Positions 56,446-64,000 of a stretch of 64,000 bases of DNA are shown in pieces. How positions within the stretch are numbered: position 1 is the first letter of the stretch; the number at the start of each line of letters is the position of its first letter. The notes beneath the pieces were generated by a model. It saw only the letters and a list, made by a program, of their open reading frames with translations. It was not told the DNA's origin and ran no database searches. The stretch comes from Gammaproteobacteria bacterium. GTDB lineage: Bacteria; Pseudomonadota; Gammaproteobacteria; Steroidobacterales; Steroidobacteraceae. The translations under genes were made by a program, and so were the position numbers. The DNA lies in assembly GCA_025357915.1 (NCBI GenBank), contig JANYLH010000059.1, forward strand, positions 1-64,000. Reading direction: 5' to 3'.

Positions 56446-57405
56446 ATGCCCCGATTGAAGTTGCCCCCCATTCGTTCCTCCGAGATCACCGCGGAGCGGT
56501 TCTTTCACATGCGCCGCGAGGTGCTGGCAGGCGCCCTGGGGCTGGCCGCCGTGACCGCACTGCCGCGCGCGAGCCGTGCCGCAGCCGCGGCGCCTGGCGG
56601 TGCGGCCCTGAAATACACGCGCAATGCGCGCTATGCCATTGTCGACAAGCCCAACAGCTACGAAGAGATTACCGGCTACAACAATTTCTACGAATTCGGC
56701 GTCGACAAGACCGACCCGGCCGCCAACGCGGGCTCACTGCGCACGCGGCCCTGGAGTATCACCGTCGGCGGCGAAGCGGGTGTCACCGGAACCTTCACCA
56801 TCGAAGACATCCTCAAGCCCCATCCGCTCGAGGAGCGCATCTACCGGCATCGCTGCGTGGAAGCCTGGTCGATGGTCATACCCTGGGTGGGCTTCCCGCT
56901 GGCCGACCTGCTGCAGCGCTTCAAGCCCACCTCGCGCGCGAAGTTCGTCGAGTTTACGACCTTGCTCGATCCGAAACAGATGCCCGGCCAGCGGCGCGCT
57001 GTCCTCGACTGGCCGTACCGCGAGGCGCTGCGCATCGATGAGGCGATGCATCCGCTGGCCTTCATGGTCACCGGCGTCTACGGGCGCGAACTGCCCAACC
57101 AGAACGGCGCGCCGCTCCGTGTGCACCTGCCATGGAAATACGGCTTCAAGAGCGCCAAGTCGATCGTCAAAATTAGATTCAGCGAACGACAACCGGCCAA
57201 CACCTGGGCTGTTTCCGCGCCCGGTGAATACGGCTTCTATGCCAACGTGAACCCCTCCGTCGATCATCCACGCTGGAGCCAGGCCACCGAGCGGCGCATT
57301 GGCGGCGGTTTCTTTGCCGCGCGGCAGCCCACACTGATGTTCAACGGCTATGCGGATCAGGTCGCGGGCCTGTACCAGGGCCTCGATCTGCGGCGCAATT
57401 TCTGA
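56446..57405 (+). CDS. msrP: Periplasmic methionine-sulfoxide reductase, molybdopterin subunit
   Basis: A 319-residue Mo enzyme (YedY family) that reduces oxidised methionine in envelope proteins. An N-terminal Tat-like twin-arginine segment ([15 protein letters not shown]) ends near SRAAAA. The molybdenum ligand is C137 in [23 protein letters not shown] and [14 protein letters not shown] are typical blocks. msrQ starts 15 nt downstream. It needs Mo-cofactor made elsewhere, as does the formate dehydrogenase in this window. Confidence 0.95.
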   Translation: MPRLKLPPIRSSEITAERFFHMRREVLAGALGLAAVTALPRASRAAAAAPGGAALKYTRNARYAIVDKPNSYEEITGYNNFYEFGVDKTDPAANAGSLRTRPWSITVGGEAGVTGTFTIEDILKPHPLEERIYRHRCVEAWSMVIPWVGFPLADLLQRFKPTSRAKFVEFTTLLDPKQMPGQRRAVLDWPYREALRIDEAMHPLAFMVTGVYGRELPNQNGAPLRVHLPWKYGFKSAKSIVKIRFSERQPANTWAVSAPGEYGFYANVNPSVDHPRWSQATERRIGGGFFAARQPTLMFNGYADQVAGLYQGLDLRRNF

Positions 57406-57420
57406 GGTCATCGCCAGCCG

Positions 57421-58068
57421 ATGGCCATATCAACCGACCGGCGCTACCGGTTCATCTACAAACCTGCCGCCTTCATTGCCTGCCTGGTGCCGTTGGCGTG
57501 GGCAGTGGCCGGCATCCTGCAGTTGCCGGTGCCGAGCCTGGGGGCCGACCCGGTGCGGCGCGTGCTCGGCATCTTTGGCCACACCACGCTCAACCTGCTG
57601 CTGATCACGCTGAGCGTCTCACCGCTCCGGGCACTGACCGGCAATGCCAACCTGCTGCGGCTTCGCCGCCTGTTGGGCGTATTCACCTTCGTGTACGCAC
57701 TGCTGCATTTCCTCACCTACATCGGGCCCTTCCAGGGCTTCAGCTGGAGCGCCATCGTCAAGGACCTGGTCAAACGGCCCTACATCACACTTGGTTTCGC
57801 AGCGCTGCTGATGCTGCTGGCGCTCGCGGTCACCTCGACCAATGGCTGGATGCGCCGTCTCAAGCGCCGCTGGCAGCAGCTCCATCGGCTCATCTATGTG
57901 ATCGTCGTGCTCGGTGTCTGGCACTACTGGTGGCAGGTGAAGAAGGACATCCGCGAACCACTGGTCTACGCCACGCTGGCGGCCGCGCTGCTGGCCTGGC
58001 GCTGGTGGCGGCAGCGCCGCGCGGCTACATCGAGTTCCGCGCTTCCCAGAGTTCGGGAAACAACCTGA
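57421..58068 (+). CDS. msrQ: Heme-binding membrane partner of MsrP
   Basis: A 215-residue inner-membrane b-type cytochrome of the YedZ family with about six helices, delivering quinol electrons to MsrP. Heme-ligand histidines are seen in LGIFGHTTLNLLL, ALLHFLTYIG and the late HRLIYVIVVLGVWHYWW. The C-terminal 15 codons overlap convergently with kynA by 44 nt. Confidence 0.94.
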   Translation: MAISTDRRYRFIYKPAAFIACLVPLAWAVAGILQLPVPSLGADPVRRVLGIFGHTTLNLLLITLSVSPLRALTGNANLLRLRRLLGVFTFVYALLHFLTYIGPFQGFSWSAIVKDLVKRPYITLGFAALLMLLALAVTSTNGWMRRLKRRWQQLHRLIYVIVVLGVWHYWWQVKKDIREPLVYATLAAALLAWRWWRQRRAATSSSALPRVRETT

Positions 58069-58888
58069 GGCGCAGCGCCTTCGCCAGATAGGACACGCCG
58101 GCGGTGCCGCCGGTCCCCGGTTTGTAGCCGATGATGCGCTCCACGGTCTTCATGTGCTGGAAGCGCCAGGTCTGGAAGCGGTGGTCGACATCCATCAGGT
58201 GCTCGGCCAGCTCGTACAGGTCCCAATCCTTCTCGGCATTGAGGTAGACGCTGAGCCACGCCGCCGTCACCTGCTTGCTGGCCTCATAGGGCTGCGAAAA
58301 ATCGCGGCTCATGGACGCCGCCGGCACCTCGCGCCCACGGCGCGAGAGGAGCCGCAGTACCTCGTCGTACAGGCTCGGCGCCCGCAGCGCCCGCTCGAGT
58401 TCGGCATAGGCCTGCCCGTCGCCCTGGTGCACCTTGATCAGCTCCGCGTTCTTGTTGCCCAGCTGGAACTCGATGAGCCGGTACTGCATCGACTGGAAAC
58501 CCGATGAGCGGCCCAGCGCGTTGCGGAACGCGGAGTAGTCGAACGGCGTCATGGTCGACAACACATCCCAGACCGCCACCAGCTGGCCCTGCACGTGATC
58601 GATGCGGCTGAACATCTTGAAGGAGGCGTCCAGGTCGTCGCGGCGCACGCAGTCGATGACCGCGGCGAGCTCGTGCCGCAGCAGGCGCATCCACAGCTCG
58701 GACACCTGGTGCACGACGATGAACAGCATCTCGTTGTGCTCGGTGGTCAGCGGTCGCTGCGCGGCGAGCAGCAGATCCAGCCGCAGGTATTGCCCGTAGG
58801 ACTGGGAATCGCCCAGATTCCAGTGCACGGTCTCGCCGCCCAGATCGACGCTGCCGACATGCTCGCCGGGTGTTAGCGGGGTCGTCAA
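58025..58888 (-). CDS. kynA: Tryptophan 2,3-dioxygenase
   Basis: Heme enzyme that opens the indole ring of tryptophan to N-formylkynurenine, the first step of the kynurenine route. It has 287 residues and starts with MTTPLTPGE. Family blocks are SYGQYLRLDLLL, FIVVHQVSELWMRLLRHEL and the proximal His in RFQHMKTVERIIGYKPGTGG. Downstream kynurenine genes are not in the window. Formate is released later in this route and could feed the fds complex; that is an inference. It converges on msrQ with a 44-nt overlap. Confidence 0.95.
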   Translation of the reverse strand: MTTPLTPGEHVGSVDLGGETVHWNLGDSQSYGQYLRLDLLLAAQRPLTTEHNEMLFIVVHQVSELWMRLLRHELAAVIDCVRRDDLDASFKMFSRIDHVQGQLVAVWDVLSTMTPFDYSAFRNALGRSSGFQSMQYRLIEFQLGNKNAELIKVHQGDGQAYAELERALRAPSLYDEVLRLLSRRGREVPAASMSRDFSQPYEASKQVTAAWLSVYLNAEKDWDLYELAEHLMDVDHRFQTWRFQHMKTVERIIGYKPGTGGTAGVSYLAKALRLRLFPELWEARNSM

Positions 58889-58913
58889 TTTCCTGCTCCT
58901 GTCGTTTCGGGCG

Positions 58914-59702
58914 CTAGGCCCGCAGCGCCTGCAGCACCCAGCCGGGCACCTGGTTCCAGCCTCGCGCCAGCTCGCGATCGAGTGTGCGCCATTGCGGCTC
59001 GTAATGTTCCACGAGCTCCCAGAAGCTCCGCGAGTGATTCAGGTGCGTGAGGTGCGCCAGTTCGTGCACCAGCAGGTAGCGCACCACCTCGGGCCGGTGA
59101 AACAGCAGGCAGCAATTCAGGCTGATGGTCCCGCGCGCGGAGCAGCTCCCCCAGCGCGTGCGTTGCCGGCGGATCTGCAGACGCCGGTACCTCACCCCGT
59201 GGCTCGCGGCCAGCGCCGCAAGCTGCGGCGCCAGCACCTCCTCGGCCCGCGCGCTCAACCAGGCCAGCAGCGCGGTGCGCACCACGAGTGCATCGGCGTC
59301 GCGCCCGAGCTCGAGGGTACCGCCAGCCTCGCCCGCCGCCAGCACGCGCAGCAGCGGTGCGCCGCGCTGAGGTGGATCCGCGGCTCCGGCCAAAGCCGGG
59401 CGGCACTGCCAGCTCTCGCCTGCGGCCCGCAGTTCGACTCGCTCCGGGGGGAAAGACAGGTCCGCAGGAGCCATGCGGCGGCGATGCCGCTCGATCCAGC
59501 TGCGGTGGCGCTCGACGAAGCCGGCCACCTGGCGCGCGCCGGCCGCCGGGGGCACGACGATTTCCACGGTGCCGTCACGGAAAATGCGCACGCCCAGCCG
59601 GCGCGCACGGCGGCTGCGCCGTACGCGCCAGGCGGCGTCGATGGCGCCCTCGCTCCAGAGCGGCAACTGCTGCAAGGCTGCGCTGATCATCCTGGCAGGC
59701 AT
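58914..59702 (-). CDS. YgjP-type (M48/SprT-like) zinc metallopeptidase
   Basis: A 262-residue cytoplasmic protein of the YgjP/DUF45 family. The zinc motif is HELAHLTHLNHS followed by a Glu-rich FWELVEHYEP stretch; RRQRTRWGSCSARGTISLN is the family signature just before. The N-terminal half is Arg-rich and beta. Substrates of this family are poorly known. The gene lies 25 nt upstream of kynA on the same strand and is divergent from tatD. Confidence 0.9.
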   Translation of the reverse strand: MPARMISAALQQLPLWSEGAIDAAWRVRRSRRARRLGVRIFRDGTVEIVVPPAAGARQVAGFVERHRSWIERHRRRMAPADLSFPPERVELRAAGESWQCRPALAGAADPPQRGAPLLRVLAAGEAGGTLELGRDADALVVRTALLAWLSARAEEVLAPQLAALAASHGVRYRRLQIRRQRTRWGSCSARGTISLNCCLLFHRPEVVRYLLVHELAHLTHLNHSRSFWELVEHYEPQWRTLDRELARGWNQVPGWVLQALRA

Positions 59703-59749
59703 GATAACAGGGGTGCGCGCCGCGCCGCGCTGTGTACACTGGCGCGCCC

Positions 59750-60544
59750 ATGGAACTCATCGACATCGGCATCAACCTCGCGCACGAGAGCTTTGCTGAC
59801 GATCGCGCCGCGGTCATCGAGCGGGCGCGCACAGCGGGCGTGGCGCAGCTGCTCGTGACGGGCGCGACGCTCGCCTCGAGCGCCGCCGCGCTCGAGCTGG
59901 CCCACGCACATCCCGGACGGCTGTTCGCCACCGCGGGCGTCCATCCGCACCAGGCCGGTGAACTCGGCCCCGCCGAGCTGCCGCGCCTGCGCGCACTGCT
60001 CGCCGAGCCCGGCATCGTGGCGGCGGGCGAATGCGGGCTCGACTACTTCCGCGATTATTCGCCACGCGCCACGCAGCGCACGGCCTTCGCGGCACAGCTG
60101 GAGCTGGCGGCGGACTGCGGCAAGCCGCTGTTCCTGCACCAACGCGACGCCCATGCCGACTTCAGCGCCGCCCTGCGCGGACATCGCGGTGCGCTGCGCG
60201 GCGTAGCGCACTGCTTCACCGGCGGCGAGGCCGAGCTCGCCACTTACCTTGAGATGGGCCTGCACATCGGCGTCACCGGATGGATCTGCGATGAACGGCG
60301 CGGGCAGCCGCTTCAGGCGCTGGTAGCGCGCATTCCGGCCGGGCGATTGCTGCTCGAGACCGACGGGCCCTACCTGCTGCCGCGCGATCTGCGGCCGCGT
60401 CCGGCATCGCGGCGCAATGAGAGCGCATTCCTGCCGCATATCGCCGCCACCGTCGCACGGCTCCGCGGTGAAACCATCGAGGCCTGCGCCGCGCACACCA
60501 CGGCGGCGGCGCGGCTCCTGTTTGGGCTGGGCGCGGGCGACTAG
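59750..60544 (+). CDS. tatD: TatD-type metal-dependent DNase
   Basis: A 264-residue TIM-barrel nuclease. It matches E. coli TatD throughout: MELIDIGINL (the family's degenerate first metal motif), TAGVHPHQ, GECGLDYFRDYS, LFLHQRDAH, HCFTGG, GWICDERRG and ETDGPYLLPRDL. ATG 59750 gives the normal N-terminus; a GTG at 59732 would add six residues. It converges with the NERD gene, whose stop is 1 nt away. Confidence 0.94.
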   Translation: MELIDIGINLAHESFADDRAAVIERARTAGVAQLLVTGATLASSAAALELAHAHPGRLFATAGVHPHQAGELGPAELPRLRALLAEPGIVAAGECGLDYFRDYSPRATQRTAFAAQLELAADCGKPLFLHQRDAHADFSAALRGHRGALRGVAHCFTGGEAELATYLEMGLHIGVTGWICDERRGQPLQALVARIPAGRLLLETDGPYLLPRDLRPRPASRRNESAFLPHIAATVARLRGETIEACAAHTTAAARLLFGLGAGD

Positions 60545-60545
60545 C

Positions 60546-61172
60546 CTAAACGGCTGATTTCGGCGCCATCAGGCTGCTGGGGCGGCACGCCGCGACCAGA
60601 CGCGCCCAATCGTCGCGCCACACCGCGGGCACGGCGCCAGATTGCTCGCGCTCGGCGGGCGGGAATTCGGCGACCAGCGAGCCGAGCATGAGCGTAAAGC
60701 GCGGCAGTCCCTTCGGAAAGCGGCCGCGCGCTGCAAACACCACACGGCCTTCGACCGGGAGCTCCGTGACCAGCGCGCGTACCACCGCGATGCGGTCGTA
60801 GAGGCTGGTCTGCGGATTGGCAAAGGTGTAGCGCTGGTCGCGATGCATGACGGTCCATTCCGTCATCTGATCGCCCCCGAAGATGTTGCCGGCGATGTTG
60901 CGCATGTCGATGATGATGCAACCGCGCGCGGTGAGCAGCAGGAAGTCGACGTGAAGCGCGCCGCCCTGGCCGTCGGGCACCAGTACGTCGCGCAGGTGTT
61001 CGAAGGCGCCGCCAGTGACCGCCGCCAGCAGCGCAGCGCGCGCCCGGCGGCGGCGGTACCAGCGCCACAGCACCAGCAGCGCCGCCACCAGTACCAGCGC
61101 TGCCACGCCGCTTGCCACCGTGCGCGAATCGAACCCGCGCACGATCTCGAGGAATTGCTGCGTGTCCATCAC
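60546..61172 (-). CDS. Membrane-anchored NERD-domain protein
   Basis: A 208-residue protein with one N-terminal transmembrane helix (about 21-36) followed by a basic RRRRAR stop-transfer stretch, then a nuclease-related domain. The NERD pattern is visible as HVDFLLLTARGCIIIDMRNIAGNIFG, DQMTEWTV and FANPQTSLYDRIAVV. In this copy the usual Lys of the IEVKN nuclease motif is Arg (IDMRN), so activity is uncertain. The gene starts 4 nt inside the thrC stop region, so it is likely the end of the thr operon transcript. Confidence 0.85.
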   Translation of the reverse strand: MMDTQQFLEIVRGFDSRTVASGVAALVLVAALLVLWRWYRRRRARAALLAAVTGGAFEHLRDVLVPDGQGGALHVDFLLLTARGCIIIDMRNIAGNIFGGDQMTEWTVMHRDQRYTFANPQTSLYDRIAVVRALVTELPVEGRVVFAARGRFPKGLPRFTLMLGSLVAEFPPAEREQSGAVPAVWRDDWARLVAACRPSSLMAPKSAV

Positions 61173-62473
61173 GCGGCCCTCCGCTCGATCACCGCCCGGA
61201 GCGAATCCAGCGTGGCATCGATTTCCGTGTACTGCGACGCTCGGCGGAACAGCCGCTCGAGTGATTCAGGCACCGGCACCTTCTGGCCCACCAGTGGCTC
61301 GACGATCTCGCGGAACTTGGCAGGGTGCGCCGTGGCCACCAGCACCCAGTGCCGCCCCTCGCGGCGCGCGGGCTGGAGCTGCGCCCAGGCCTCCGCGGCG
61401 GCTGCCGTGTGCGGGCACCAGATCAAACCGTAGCGATCATGGTCGGCGCGGATCCGCGCGCTGATGGCGCCGTCATCGACAGACACCGCGCTCAGGGCCA
61501 GGCCGAGCGCCTTCGCATCCGGATAGAGCGCGCTCAGGCGCTCCAGGTTGCTCGGATTCCCCACGTCCATTGCCGAGGCCAGTGTCGGCACGCTGGCGCG
61601 GATGCGCAGCACGCCCTCCGCGAGGTAATCGGGCACCGTACGGTTGGCGTTGTGCGCAAGCACGATCTCCTCGATCGGCGCGCCCAGCCGCCGCGCCCAC
61701 ACGCAGGCCGTGGCATTGCCCAGGTTGCCGCTCGGAATGATGAACGAAACCGGTGCGCCGCTCTGCGCGTGCAGCCGCACGCTGGTGGCGGCGTAGTACA
61801 CGGACTGCGGCAGGAGCCGGCCGAGGTTAATGCTGTTGGCCGATGACAGGTCCGACAGCGCGCTCAGCGAGGGCTCGAGGAAGGCCTGCTTCACCAGTCG
61901 CTGGCAATCATCGAAGGTGCCGCGCACCGCGAGGCTGTGCACGTTGTCGCCCCAGCAGGTCAGCTGCTGCTGCTGCGTCGGCGACACCTTGCCCTTGGGA
62001 AACAGCACCACGACTTCAATGCCCGGTTGCCGGTGAAAGGCGGCCGCCACCGCGCCGCCGGTATCGCCGGAGGTCGCCACCAGTATCTTCAGCGGCCGCG
62101 CGGCGCCGCGGCGCAGGCGTGCCAGCGCAGCAGCGAGAAAACGCGCACCGAAATCCTTGAAGGCCGCGGTGGGCCCGTGGAACAACTCCAGCACCCCCAG
62201 CCGCGCCCCATCGAGCGGCACCAGCGGTGCGGGGAAATTAAAGGCTTCGGCCGCGATCGCCGGCATATCCGCCTGCAGCGGATCGCCGCTCGCGAAGGGG
62301 GCGAGGAACCCCGCCGCCTGCTGCGCCAGCGTGTCCCCGGGCCGCACGGCAGCCACGGCTGCGCCCGGCCATTCGAGCGGCACGTACAGACCACCGCCCG
62401 CGGCCAGGCCGCGGCTCAAGGCCGCGCTGAAGCCGGCCCGGTGTTGCGCGTCGCGTGTGCTGACGAACTGCAT
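61169..62473 (-). CDS. thrC: Threonine synthase
   Basis: PLP enzyme converting O-phosphohomoserine to threonine. It has 434 residues from ATG 62473, which overlaps the thrB stop. MQFVSTRDAQHRAGFSAAL is the usual start; the PLP lysine is in GPTAAFKDFGARF; LVATSGDTGGAVAAAF and IPSGNLGNATACVWAR are phosphate and substrate blocks. It overlaps the NERD gene by 4 nt at its end. Confidence 0.96.
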   Translation of the reverse strand: MQFVSTRDAQHRAGFSAALSRGLAAGGGLYVPLEWPGAAVAAVRPGDTLAQQAAGFLAPFASGDPLQADMPAIAAEAFNFPAPLVPLDGARLGVLELFHGPTAAFKDFGARFLAAALARLRRGAARPLKILVATSGDTGGAVAAAFHRQPGIEVVVLFPKGKVSPTQQQQLTCWGDNVHSLAVRGTFDDCQRLVKQAFLEPSLSALSDLSSANSINLGRLLPQSVYYAATSVRLHAQSGAPVSFIIPSGNLGNATACVWARRLGAPIEEIVLAHNANRTVPDYLAEGVLRIRASVPTLASAMDVGNPSNLERLSALYPDAKALGLALSAVSVDDGAISARIRADHDRYGLIWCPHTAAAAEAWAQLQPARREGRHWVLVATAHPAKFREIVEPLVGQKVPVPESLERLFRRASQYTEIDATLDSLRAVIERRAA

Positions 62474-63420
62474 CAGGCCACCACCCTTGCGCCGACCGGC
62501 TCCAGGGCCGTGGTCCAGTGATCGCTCGCCAGGCCATGGTGGCTGAACTCCACGACCATCGCCTCGCGCACCGCCAGCGCATGGCTTTCCAGGCACCAGG
62601 CGAACAACGTCGGCCCCGCGCCCGAGATCGAACAGCCCAGCGCCCCCGCCGACATCGCCGCGCGCCGCACCGCCGTGAAGCCCGGAATCAGGGCGGCGCG
62701 CTGCGGCTCGATCACCACGTCCTCGAACGAGTCGCGCAGCATATCGATGTCGTTGGTGTAGCACCCGGAGATGAAGCCGGCGAGATTCGCCGTCTGCCAG
62801 ACGAAGTCCTTCATCGGCACGCTGCTCCTGAGGATGGCGCGCGCCTCACGCGTCGAGAGAAACATGTGCGGATGCACGACCACGGCGCGGATCGAGGCGG
62901 GCACCGGGATCTGCTTGACGCGCGGCTGGTCGATGCCCACCGTCAGCACCAGCCCTCCGAACAGCGAGGGCGCGATGTTGTCGACGTGCAGCGAGCCGCT
63001 GGCCACCTTCTCGCCCTGCATCGCGAACTTCAGCAACTGCAGCTGGCTGCACGGCTCGGGCAGCAGCGCATTCGCCGCCACCACGGCTGCCACCGCCGAG
63101 GCGGCCGAACCGCCCAACCCCGAGGACAGCGGGATGCCCTTGTCGAGCTCGAGCTCGAAGCCGCAGGGCAGCGCCAGCGCCTCGCGCATGGCCTCGAGCG
63201 CGCGGCCTGCCGTGTTGTTCGCCGCTTCCAGCGGCAGGTCGGCCACGACGCCGCGAATTGAGGCGATGCGCACGCCCCCCGTGTCGGTGCGCCGCACCGT
63301 GGCACGATCGCCGATGGCGCCGACAGAAAAGCCGAGGATGTCGAAACCGATGGCCACATTGCCGACCGAAGCCGGCGCGAATGCGCAGGCTACCTCGCGC
63401 ATGGCCTTCACCGCGCTCAC
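62473..63420 (-). CDS. thrB: Homoserine kinase (GHMP family)
   Basis: Phosphorylates homoserine with ATP. It has 315 residues from a GTG that overlaps the thrA stop; ATG 63402 is an alternative. The GHMP ATP loop is IPLSSGLGGSAASAVAAV, with ASVGNVAIGFDILGF and the C-terminal SISGAGPTLFAW also seen. It is the middle gene of thrABC. Confidence 0.96.
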   Translation of the reverse strand: MSAVKAMREVACAFAPASVGNVAIGFDILGFSVGAIGDRATVRRTDTGGVRIASIRGVVADLPLEAANNTAGRALEAMREALALPCGFELELDKGIPLSSGLGGSAASAVAAVVAANALLPEPCSQLQLLKFAMQGEKVASGSLHVDNIAPSLFGGLVLTVGIDQPRVKQIPVPASIRAVVVHPHMFLSTREARAILRSSVPMKDFVWQTANLAGFISGCYTNDIDMLRDSFEDVVIEPQRAALIPGFTAVRRAAMSAGALGCSISGAGPTLFAWCLESHALAVREAMVVEFSHHGLASDHWTTALEPVGARVVA

Positions 63421-64000
63421 AGCCGCGCGCCCAAGAATGTGGCCAGCCGCAGGAGATCCGCGAACACGCCGCCCGCAGTGACCGCGGGCCCGGCTCCTGG
63501 ACCTTGTATTATCAGAGGGTTATCACAATAACGTGATGTAGAATATCTCACGACGTTATCCGTCAGCGCAATATTGGCGAAGGCGTGCTTCGCGTCGAGT
63601 TCCGCGAGGCCCACGGTGGCATCGCCTGCCGCAGTCAGGCGCCCCACGTAGCGCAGCACGCGGCCGCGCGCCTTCGCCGCGGCGTAGCGCTGTGCCATCT
63701 GCGCGTCGTAGCGCGGGAGCTGCGCAAGAAATTCCTCGCTGCTGCCACCGGCAAGATCGCCGGGCACCAGGCTCTCGACGCGCACGTCGCTCATCTCGAG
63801 CTTCAAACCCATCTCGCGCCCGAGGATGATGAGCTTGCGCGCCACATCGGTCCCCGACAGATCATCGCGCGGGTCCGGTTCCGTGTAGCCGCGCTCCTTG
63901 GCGTCGCGCACGATGGCCGAGTAAGGCGTCGCGCCGTCGTAGACGTTGAACAGATAGGCGAGCGTGCCGGAGAAAATTCCCTCGATGCTGGCGATGTCGT
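63417..64000 (-). CDS. thrA: Aspartokinase I/homoserine dehydrogenase I, 3' end (runs off window)
   Basis: The last 194 codons of the homoserine dehydrogenase half. The frame is open to the window edge, beginning with DIASIEGIFSGTLAYLF, the substrate-binding block of the enzyme. ERGYTEPDPRDDLSGTDVARK and AGPAVTAGGVFADLLRLA match ThrA C-termini. The kinase half and regulatory ACT domains are outside the window, so fusion to aspartokinase is inferred from operon type. This organism would then have two aspartokinases, ThrA and LysAC. Confidence 0.93.
   Translation of the reverse strand, partial: DIASIEGIFSGTLAYLFNVYDGATPYSAIVRDAKERGYTEPDPRDDLSGTDVARKLIILGREMGLKLEMSDVRVESLVPGDLAGGSSEEFLAQLPRYDAQMAQRYAAAKARGRVLRYVGRLTAAGDATVGLAELDAKHAFANIALTDNVVRYSTSRYCDNPLIIQGPGAGPAVTAGGVFADLLRLATFLGARL

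Overview
The window is about 64 kb of GC-rich, densely packed chromosome. It probably comes from a gammaproteobacterium near Xanthomonadales, Nevskiales or Steroidobacterales. The pointers are a fused aspartate kinase/diaminopimelate decarboxylase (lysAC), a class II DAHP synthase, a TrpR-like gene opening a complete hisGDCBHAFI operon, a lexA-imuA-imuB-dnaE2 cassette, and uvrC-pgsA. The lineage is inferred from gene content only. The first 61 bases exactly reverse-complement an internal stretch of leuA, so the left edge looks like a chimeric contig end.

Layout. Bases 56-5718 (+) hold leuA (partial)-ilvE-leuC-leuD-leuB plus a coupled class II cytochrome c. Bases 5779-14203 (-) hold frmA-fdhD-fdsG-fdsB-fdsA-fdsD and an M19 dipeptidase. 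With a hydrolase encoded elsewhere, the first six would take formaldehyde through S-formylglutathione and formate to CO2 and NADH. metB (-) diverges from the his operon (15679-23074, +), which starts with a TrpR-family regulator behind a near-perfect 26-bp palindrome. Bases 23129-27782 carry an archaic chaperone-usher pilus set. lysAC, a small acidic protein and an L,D-transpeptidase follow on the minus strand.

Bases 32034-38370 (+) are a complete SOS mutagenesis cassette with an unusual palindrome at lexA, a 15-bp inverted repeat inside imuA, and a 627-bp gap between imuB and dnaE2. The gap is filled by two large fold-back structures. Bases 38398-49144 (-) carry an HDOD protein, pgsA, uvrC, a class II DAHP synthase, a PhoQ/PhoP-like pair, a PepSY protein, a glycine-zipper protein, mazG, a CoA-type Nudix hydrolase and fumC.

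Bases 49231-58068 (+) carry purB, a conserved unknown, a nudJ-like gene broken by an in-frame amber codon, mnmA, acnA, a HAD phosphatase and msrPQ. The right end has kynA and a YgjP-type peptidase (-), tatD (+), a NERD protein, and thrC, thrB and the 3' part of thrA (-), which runs off the edge.

Most of the window is housekeeping metabolism in tight operons with 1-4 nt overlaps. The best candidates for new biology are the imuB-dnaE2 fold-backs, the operator-like palindromes at lexA and hisR, the apparent AUU start of hisF, and the interrupted nudJ. No rRNA, tRNA, CRISPR array or transposase was recognised.
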